DNA of 64,000 nucleotides, taken from Klebsiella huaxiensis. GTDB taxonomy: Bacteria > Pseudomonadota > Gammaproteobacteria > Enterobacterales > Enterobacteriaceae. The position numbers and the translations under genes are program-made. Location of the stretch: assembly GCF_003261575.2 (NCBI RefSeq), contig NZ_CP036175.1, positions 2,232,001 to 2,296,000 of the forward strand. The letters are read 5' to 3'. A model generated the notes under the pieces. The model searched no databases and was not told the DNA's origin. It worked only from the letters and a program-made list of their open reading frames with translations. Below are positions 58,432 through 64,000 of the stretch, one piece after another (position 1 is the stretch's first letter; each line of letters opens with the position of its first letter).

Positions 58432-58465
58432 AGGCCCCTGCCCATTAAACAGGGGCCTTTTTTTA
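58432..58465 (+). terminator. Terminator of cutC/micL
   Basis: AGGCCCCTG-CCCATTAAA-CAGGGGCCT with T7: a strong Rho-independent terminator with the T run that Hfq-binding sRNAs need. Confidence 0.92.
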
Positions 58466-58478
58466 TCCTGAGAATGCC

Positions 58479-59504
58479 TTACCCTGGCTGTTTATCGGCG
58501 CGCTTCTTTTTCGCCGCCAGAGACTGTTCTGTTTCAGGTTTGGTCGCAATAATCACCGCGCGTAGCGGGGCGGGGTAGCCTTCAAGGGTTTTGCTGCTGT
58601 CGTTCGGGTCGAGGAATTCGGCCAGCGATTCGGTTGTCATCCACTCGGTGCGGCGCTGCTCGTCAGTTGAGGTCACGCATGCATCAACAATGCGCACGTC
58701 GATAAACCCGCACTTCTCCAGCCACATCTTCAGCGCGGCGGCAGATGGGATAAAGTAGACGTTACGCATTTGCGCATATCGATCGCCAGGCACCAGAACG
58801 GTGTTTTCATCACCTTCAACCACCAGCGTTTCAAGCACCAGCTCACCGCCGGGAACCAGCTGATCTTTAAGCTGCCACAGATGATCGAGCGGCGAGCGGC
58901 GATGGTAAAGTACGCCCATTGAAAAGACGGTATCAAAGGCGTTCAGCGCCGGAAGTTGCTCAATGCCCAGCGGCAGCAGATGCGCACGCTGGTCATTGCC
59001 CAGTAGCTTGCGTACTGCTTCAAACTGGCAAAGGAACAGCTGCGTTGGGTCGATACCAACCGCCAGATGCGCCCCTGCGCCAATCATACGCCACATGTGG
59101 TAGCCACTGCCGCAGCCGACATCAAGAATAGTGCGCCCGGTGAGGTCGGAAAGATGCGGCAACACGCGTTCCCATTTCCAGTCGGACCGCCATTCGGTAT
59201 CGATATCCACCCCGTAAAGCGAATAAGGTCCTTTACGCCACGGCATCAGGTTTTTAAGCAGGTTTTCAATGCGCAGCCGCTGCCCCTCGCCGAGGGGCGT
59301 TTCGCTCTCGGCGGTGACGCTGTGCAACAGATCCAGACGGTTGGGGGCAAATTCAGGCAGAAATTCGACGGCCCGTTCCCATTCACGATATTTACCGTGC
59401 AATGATTCACGTTGCCAGGCGGCGACCTGAGCGGGCAGCGTCTCCAGCCAGTGCGATAGCGGGCTTTTGGCAATCAATTGATAAAAGTTACTGAAATCAA
59501 TCAT
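58479..59504 (-). CDS. cmoB: tRNA U34 carboxymethyltransferase CmoB
   Basis: 341-residue methyltransferase-fold enzyme that transfers a carboxymethyl group from carboxy-SAM to 5-hydroxyuridine 34 of tRNAs, giving cmo5U. ILDVGCGSGYHMWRMIGAGAHLAVGIDPT is the cofactor site and MGVLYHRRSPLDHLWQLKDQL follows. The C-terminus is about 18 residues longer than in E. coli (lysine-rich, AAKKKRADKQPG). It overlaps cmoA by four bases. Confidence 0.95.
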   Translation of the reverse strand: MIDFSNFYQLIAKSPLSHWLETLPAQVAAWQRESLHGKYREWERAVEFLPEFAPNRLDLLHSVTAESETPLGEGQRLRIENLLKNLMPWRKGPYSLYGVDIDTEWRSDWKWERVLPHLSDLTGRTILDVGCGSGYHMWRMIGAGAHLAVGIDPTQLFLCQFEAVRKLLGNDQRAHLLPLGIEQLPALNAFDTVFSMGVLYHRRSPLDHLWQLKDQLVPGGELVLETLVVEGDENTVLVPGDRYAQMRNVYFIPSAAALKMWLEKCGFIDVRIVDACVTSTDEQRRTEWMTTESLAEFLDPNDSSKTLEGYPAPLRAVIIATKPETEQSLAAKKKRADKQPG

Positions 59505-60244
59505 GCCGTTTCCCCGGATTTGACTGCAATTAGCGACCCGAAGTTAAAACACTGGAACCACAGTTCAGCATGCTCGAAACCGGCTTTACGCAGGCGTGCC
59601 TTGTGGGTTTCCACGGAATCGGTGAGCATCACGTTTTCCAGCATGCTGCGCTTTTGGCTGATTTCCAGCTCGCTATAACCGTTAGCGCGTTTAAAGTCGT
59701 GATGCATGTTAAACAGCAGCTCGCCGACATTGTCATCTTCGAAGCTGAATTTCTCCGACAGCACCAATGCGCCGCCCGGATTCAACCCCTGATAGACCTT
59801 ATCCAGAATGGCCTGGCGTTCGCCTGGCTCCAGAAACTGAATCGTGAAATTTAGCACCACCATTGAGGCGTTCTCAATAGTGACGTGGCGGATATCGCCT
59901 TCAATAACGTCGACTGGCGTCGGTGCTTTATAGGCATCTATATGACGACGGCAGCGCTCGACCATTGCCGGGGAGTTATCGATAGCAACAATTTTGCATC
60001 CAGAATGTGCAATGTTGCGGCGTATAGACAGCGTCGCCGCACCGAGCGAGCAGCCAAGGTCGTAGACCTGGGTGTCTGGCTGAACGAAGCGCTCAGCCAG
60101 CATGCCGATCATCGAAATAATATTGGAATAGCCGGGAACAGAACGCTGGATCATATCCGGGAAGACTTCAGCAACCCGTTCATCAAAGGTCCAGTCGCCG
60201 AGGCTGGCAATCGGCGCGGAAAAAAGCGTATCGCGGTGAGACAT
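59501..60244 (-). CDS. cmoA: Carboxy-S-adenosyl-L-methionine synthase CmoA
   Basis: 247-residue enzyme that makes carboxy-SAM from SAM and prephenate. QVYDLGCSLGAATLSIRRN is the cofactor loop; IVAIDNSPAMVERCRRHI follows. It is translated just before cmoB, with an ATGA overlap, so donor and user are co-made. Confidence 0.95.
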   Translation of the reverse strand: MSHRDTLFSAPIASLGDWTFDERVAEVFPDMIQRSVPGYSNIISMIGMLAERFVQPDTQVYDLGCSLGAATLSIRRNIAHSGCKIVAIDNSPAMVERCRRHIDAYKAPTPVDVIEGDIRHVTIENASMVVLNFTIQFLEPGERQAILDKVYQGLNPGGALVLSEKFSFEDDNVGELLFNMHHDFKRANGYSELEISQKRSMLENVMLTDSVETHKARLRKAGFEHAELWFQCFNFGSLIAVKSGETA

Positions 60245-60283
60245 AACGTTAAACCCGAAAAATCGAAAACGGCGTATTGTGCG

Positions 60284-60679
60284 CTAACGGACGGAGAAAA
60301 CCAACTCCCAGGGCATATACCAGAAGTTCGCCAGCACCATCAGCAACAATGAACACCACGTTGCGCTCATCCCGGAACGACGCCAGCGGTACAGGCGGTG
60401 ATGAAAACCGTAAGAGTGCATCAGGCGTCCGGCAATCAGTAAAATTCCGCAAACGTGAATCATCCAGATCTGTGCACCGTTCATTTCCATAAACAGTAGC
60501 AAAATCAGTCCGATGGGAACATATTCGACTGCGTTCCCATGTACGCGGATAGCAACCTGCAGCTCGCTAAAACCGCCGTCACCGTAGCCGACGCGATATT
60601 GTGTTCGCAGGCGGACAACGTCGTAAGAAAACTTAATAAGCAATAACGCACCTAAAACGGCATACAGCGCGCTGACCAT
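60284..60679 (-). CDS. yecN: MAPEG-family membrane protein YecN
   Basis: 131-residue protein with four predicted helices, the same length as in E. coli. RVHGNAVEYVPIGLILLLFMEMNGA is the MAPEG signature region with the glutathione-contact Arg/Asn/Glu residues. Enzyme activity is unproven. Confidence 0.92.
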   Translation of the reverse strand: MVSALYAVLGALLLIKFSYDVVRLRTQYRVGYGDGGFSELQVAIRVHGNAVEYVPIGLILLLFMEMNGAQIWMIHVCGILLIAGRLMHSYGFHHRLYRWRRSGMSATWCSLLLMVLANFWYMPWELVFSVR

Positions 60680-60732
60680 ATTAAAAACTCCCTTTCATTC
60701 CGTCCGGTGGCTCCATTCAGGATAGCAGGATA

Positions 60733-61551
60733 TCAGAAAAGAGTGCTTTGCTGCGGAATTGACGGCGCATCACCTATTTCCGGTAGGGCGGCGCGCAGAT
60801 CGCTCCACAGGGTATCGACCAGCTCTGGCGCCTGGGCAATGTCTGGGGTGTGGAGGAATAAATACGGCGTTGTTGTTTGCGTCCACTGCGGTAATTTTTG
60901 CAACCAGACGCCAAACAGATCGCGATTTTGAGCCATATCGTCGCTGCCGATAAAACGCACCAGCGGATGATGGGCTGTCACCAGCGCATGGACGGGAACT
61001 TTGGGTTTCTTCTTTTGCGCATCGATCATCGCCGGGCTTCGGGCGATGGCGCTATGAACCGGGCGACTATCGAGGATCACGCGATTGACGCTACGCTGAT
61101 GTAGTCCGCGATTTAATTGCTGTTCCGCTTCGCCTTTAGCGAAAAATTCTGGATGCCGTACCTCAACGCCGTAAGTGAACGTCTGTGGCAGGCTATCAAG
61201 AAAATGCCAGAGGGCGGGAAGATCCCGTGGGCCGAAGGTGGCGGGCAGCTGTAGCCAGTATTGACCGATGCGCGATGCCAGCGGGGCCAGCCGGGTGAAA
61301 AATTCATGGCTTAAGTCGTCGCAGTTGCGCAGCGCCGCCTGGTGCGAAATGGTGGCCGGGAACTTAAAGCAAAAGCGAAAGTCATCGTGAGTTTGTTCAT
61401 ACCAGCGGCTGACAATCTCGGCTTTCGGTAAGGCGTACAGGGTGGTGTTGCCCTCCACGCAGTTAAAGTGGCGAGCATACTCTTCAAGGCTGGTGATACC
61501 CAGGCGCACCCATTTCGGATGCGCCCATTGGGGAAGCCCAATATAAATCAT
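60733..61551 (-). CDS. yecE: DUF72 protein YecE
   Basis: 272-residue TIM-barrel-like protein of unknown function. YIGLPQWAHPKW, EGNTTLYALPKAEIVSRWYEQTHDDFRFCFKFPATISH and YGVEVRHPEFF are the conserved DUF72 segments. It overlaps yecD by four bases. Confidence 0.93.
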   Translation of the reverse strand: MIYIGLPQWAHPKWVRLGITSLEEYARHFNCVEGNTTLYALPKAEIVSRWYEQTHDDFRFCFKFPATISHQAALRNCDDLSHEFFTRLAPLASRIGQYWLQLPATFGPRDLPALWHFLDSLPQTFTYGVEVRHPEFFAKGEAEQQLNRGLHQRSVNRVILDSRPVHSAIARSPAMIDAQKKKPKVPVHALVTAHHPLVRFIGSDDMAQNRDLFGVWLQKLPQWTQTTTPYLFLHTPDIAQAPELVDTLWSDLRAALPEIGDAPSIPQQSTLF

Positions 61552-62114
61552 AAAGCTGAAAGGACTTCCTTGGTGCTGCGCACGCGGGCGATACGCGGGA
61601 AAATATTCGTCATGCTGCCCTGGTGCTGGTCAGCGGAGGCTGCGCTGCAGGCGTCTTCGACAATAATCAGATTAAAGCCCAGTTCCCAGGCGTTACGCGC
61701 TGTAGATTCGACGCCGATATTGGTCGAAATACCGCACAGAATAATGGTATCGATACCGCGACGGCGGAGCTGTAATTCAAGGTCGGTGCCGTAAAATGCG
61801 CCCCACTGGCGTTTAGTGACTTCAATATCGCTATCCTGCTTACCCAGCGCGAGCGGATAGGTCCACCAGTTTTCTGGCAATGCGTGCGCGCCAGCCTGGG
61901 CGTCAACAGGCTGCTTCAGTGCTTCGGCGAAATCAGCCGACCAGCCAACGCGTACCATAACCACCGGGGAACCCTGCTGGCGGCACTTTTGCGCCAGACG
62001 TGCCGCCTGGGCAACCACTTCATCGGCGCGGTGCGGACCACCAGCAAAGGGTAAAATACCTTCTTGCAGGTCGATGATCACCAGCGCGGTATTTTTCGCA
62101 TTGAGTTCTAACAT
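61548..62114 (-). CDS. yecD: Isochorismatase-family hydrolase YecD
   Basis: 188-residue cysteine hydrolase. The Asp of the triad is in ALVIIDLQEG (D15), the Lys lies in the central region and the nucleophile is the Cys of IILCGISTNIGVESTARNAWELGF. Substrate unknown; nicotinamidase-like or isochorismatase-like reactions are family options. First gene of the yecD-yecE pair. Confidence 0.93.
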   Translation of the reverse strand: MLELNAKNTALVIIDLQEGILPFAGGPHRADEVVAQAARLAQKCRQQGSPVVMVRVGWSADFAEALKQPVDAQAGAHALPENWWTYPLALGKQDSDIEVTKRQWGAFYGTDLELQLRRRGIDTIILCGISTNIGVESTARNAWELGFNLIIVEDACSAASADQHQGSMTNIFPRIARVRSTKEVLSAL

Positions 62115-62274
62115 GATATCCCCGTATCTTCTTTTGTTGTCTGGCCGCTACAATACCGTTGCCGATCCTGCTCAAGGGTAACAAATTTTGTTAATTTTTG
62201 TGAGCACAGGCAATAAGCGCACGGCAAAGCAACGTACACGCTGCGCCGGGCTTATCGTACGGCATAATTTCCAG

Positions 62275-62280
62275 TATAAT
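62275..62280 (+). promoter_or_regulatory. Candidate aspS -10 element
   Basis: A perfect TATAAT about 100 bases before aspS with a poor -35 (TTATCG, 17 bases upstream). Confidence 0.5.
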
Positions 62281-62381
62281 AGCCGCCTTTTTTCATTCAG
62301 TTGTGACATCAGCTAAAGCTGCGACCTCGTCGCCTGCAAAGCAGGCAACAATCCGCCTGCGGCTAAGTTAAGGGATATCTC

Positions 62382-64000
62382 ATGCGTACAGAATATTGCG
62401 GACAGCTCCGTCTGTCCCACGTAGGGCAGCAAGTGACTCTGTGTGGTTGGGTCAACCGTCGTCGTGATCTTGGTAGCCTTATCTTTATCGATATGCGTGA
62501 CCGCGAAGGCATCGTGCAGGTGTTTTTCGATCCGGATCGTGCGGATGCATTAAAGCTGGCCTCCGAACTGCGTAATGAGTTCTGCATCCAGATAACCGGC
62601 ACCGTGCGTGCGCGTGACGAAAGAAACGTCAACAACGATATGCCAACTGGCGCAATCGAAGTGCTGGCGTCCGATCTGACAATTATCAACCGCTCCGAAG
62701 CGCTGCCGCTGGATTCCAACCACGTCAACACCGAAGAAGCGCGTCTGAAATACCGCTATCTGGACCTGCGTCGCCCGGAAATGGCTCAGCGCCTGAAAAC
62801 ACGTGCCAAAATCACCAGCCTCGTACGCCGCTTTATGGACGACCACGGCTTCCTTGATATCGAAACGCCGATGCTGACCAAAGCCACGCCGGAAGGTGCG
62901 CGTGACTATCTGGTGCCTTCTCGCGTTCATAAAGGCAAATTCTACGCGCTGCCGCAGTCTCCACAGCTGTTCAAACAGCTGCTGATGATGTCAGGCTTCG
63001 ACCGCTACTATCAGATTGTTAAATGCTTCCGTGACGAAGACCTGCGCGCTGACCGCCAGCCGGAATTCACCCAGATCGACGTCGAAACCTCTTTCATGAC
63101 CGCCGAGCAGGTGCGTGAAGTGATGGAAGCGCTGGTGCGCAGTCTGTGGAACGACGTGAAAGGCGTGGAACTGGGTGACTTCCCAATCATGACTTTCGCT
63201 GAAGCCGAACGCCGTTATGGTTCAGATAAACCAGACCTGCGTAACCCGATGGAGCTGGTGGACGTTGCAGACCTGCTGAAGTCCGTTGAGTTCGCGGTAT
63301 TCTCCGGTCCGGCAAACGATCCGAAAGGCCGCGTTGCGGCGCTGCGCGTGCCTGGCGGTGCTGCGCTGACCCGTAAGCTAATCGATGAATACGGCAACTT
63401 TGTGAAAATCTATGGTGCGAAAGGCCTGGCTTACATCAAAGTGACCGAACGTGCGAAAGGCATGGAAGGCATCAACAGCCCGGTGGCGAAATTCCTGACC
63501 GCAGACATCGTTGAAGCGATCCTTGAGCGTACAGGCGCGCAGGATGGCGACATGATCTTCTTCGGCGCGGATAACAAAAAAGTCGTTGCCGATGCGCTGG
63601 GTGCGCTGCGTCTGAAGCTGGGTAAAGACCTGAATCTGACTGACGAAGCTAAGTGGGCCCCGCTGTGGGTTATCGACTTCCCGATGTTTGAAGACGACGG
63701 TGAAGGCGGCCTGACCGCGATGCACCATCCGTTCACCTCGCCGAAAGATATGTCTGCCGCCGAGCTGAAAGCAGCACCGGAAGACGCTGTTGCTAACGCC
63801 TACGATATGGTCATTAACGGCTATGAAGTTGGCGGTGGTTCCGTGCGTATCCACAGCGGTGAAATGCAGCAGACCGTGTTCGGTATTCTGGGCATTAACG
63901 AACAAGAGCAGCGCGAGAAGTTTGGCTTCCTGCTGGACGCGTTGAAATACGGTACCCCGCCGCACGCCGGTCTGGCATTTGGTCTTGACCGTTTGACCAT
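62382..64000 (+). CDS. aspS: Aspartyl-tRNA synthetase, 3' end outside window
   Basis: Class II synthetase, 539 codons visible of about 590; the frame is open at the window edge. The N-terminal OB-fold anticodon domain (1-105; GWVNRRRDLGSLIFIDMRDREG) is followed by the catalytic core with motif 2 (CFRDEDLRADRQPEFTQIDVE), the bacterial insertion domain (about 290-420) and motif 3 (HAGLAFGLDRL) at the very end of the window. AAGGGA precedes the ATG. Confidence 0.97.
   Translation, partial: MRTEYCGQLRLSHVGQQVTLCGWVNRRRDLGSLIFIDMRDREGIVQVFFDPDRADALKLASELRNEFCIQITGTVRARDERNVNNDMPTGAIEVLASDLTIINRSEALPLDSNHVNTEEARLKYRYLDLRRPEMAQRLKTRAKITSLVRRFMDDHGFLDIETPMLTKATPEGARDYLVPSRVHKGKFYALPQSPQLFKQLLMMSGFDRYYQIVKCFRDEDLRADRQPEFTQIDVETSFMTAEQVREVMEALVRSLWNDVKGVELGDFPIMTFAEAERRYGSDKPDLRNPMELVDVADLLKSVEFAVFSGPANDPKGRVAALRVPGGAALTRKLIDEYGNFVKIYGAKGLAYIKVTERAKGMEGINSPVAKFLTADIVEAILERTGAQDGDMIFFGADNKKVVADALGALRLKLGKDLNLTDEAKWAPLWVIDFPMFEDDGEGGLTAMHHPFTSPKDMSAAELKAAPEDAVANAYDMVINGYEVGGGSVRIHSGEMQQTVFGILGINEQEQREKFGFLLDALKYGTPPHAGLAFGLDRLT

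Larger units (their letters stand above)
58092..58465 (+). ncRNA. micL: Sigma-E-dependent small RNA MicL
   Basis: Predicted primary transcript from the sigma-E promoter in cutC to the terminator after it, about 374 bases. E. coli MicL is about 308 bases; the difference is close to the 62-bp ERIC inserted here between the cutC stop and the processed part. The mature MicL-S would be about the last 80 bases. Within it GCCCGTACCAG (58423-58433) can pair with the lpp coding sequence CTGGTACTGGGC recalled from E. coli, with one bulge, which is the known target. MicL represses the major outer-membrane lipoprotein under envelope stress. The exact ends are inferred. Confidence 0.75.

Overview
The window is chromosomal DNA of a non-motile enterobacterium, most like the Klebsiella/Raoultella group. 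From rcsA to aspS it follows the E. coli K-12 gene order (rcsA-dsrB-dsrA-yodD, amyA-yedD, fliY-dcyD-yecS-yecC-sdiA, yecF, uvrY-uvrC-pgsA-glyW-cysT-leuZ, yecA-tyrP-yecH-ftnA, azuC-yecJ-ftnB, araFGH, otsBA-uspC, argS-yecM-cutC, cmoBA, yecNED, aspS). However, all three places where E. coli carries flagellar and chemotaxis genes (rcsA/yedD, amyA/fliY, uspC/argS) lack them. Genus is inferred from this pattern and from protein similarity recalled from memory, not from a database search.

Region 1 (1-18.4 kb): dcm (cut by the window edge) and vsr, which overlap in E. coli, are separated by about 16.9 kb of sugar-acid catabolism genes. These form two leftward operons, each paired with a divergent GntR/FCD regulator. 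Operon A (9107 to 1376) encodes an IlvD/Edd dehydratase, an FAD oxidoreductase, a tartronate-semialdehyde-reductase-like enzyme, an HpcH/GarL-like aldolase, an MFS carrier and a UxaA/GarD-like dehydratase. Operon B (17029 to 10265) encodes two SDR proteins (one without the catalytic Tyr/Lys), an MFS carrier, two enolase-superfamily proteins, a YeaD-like mutarotase homologue and a YjfP-like hydrolase. vsr now lies 19 bases behind the second regulator gene.

Region 2 (18.4-36 kb): conserved backbone with yedA, yedI, yodC, dgcQ, the sRNA DsrA, yodD, dsrB, rcsA with a good RcsAB box, yedD, amyA, the cystine/D-cysteine uptake and desulfhydrase genes, sdiA (a near-perfect Fur box in its leader), uvrY-uvrC, pgsA and three tRNAs.

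Region 3 (36-55 kb): iron storage (ftnA, ftnB), arabinose uptake, trehalose synthesis and stress genes, mixed with genes that E. coli K-12 lacks here. These are an RpiB/LacAB-family isomerase resembling DhuI, a DHA2 pump, two paralogous RhiT/TogT-like transporters and a GH105 unsaturated rhamnogalacturonyl hydrolase. The isomerase gene, the lone transporter gene and the rhiT-rhiN pair each have a KdgR-like palindrome upstream. Together they look like a dispersed pectin/unsaturated-uronide regulon, with rhiTN in the slot of the flhDC-mot-che-flhBAE block.

Region 4 (55-64 kb): backbone genes argS, yecM, cutC with the sigma-E-type sRNA micL in its 3' part, cmoBA, yecNED and aspS (cut by the window edge). 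A short ERIC element lies inside the predicted primary MicL transcript. Other repeats are a full 127-bp ERIC, a 267-bp ERIC with two related insertions, and REP-type palindromes. No prophage, transposase gene, CRISPR array or rRNA was seen.
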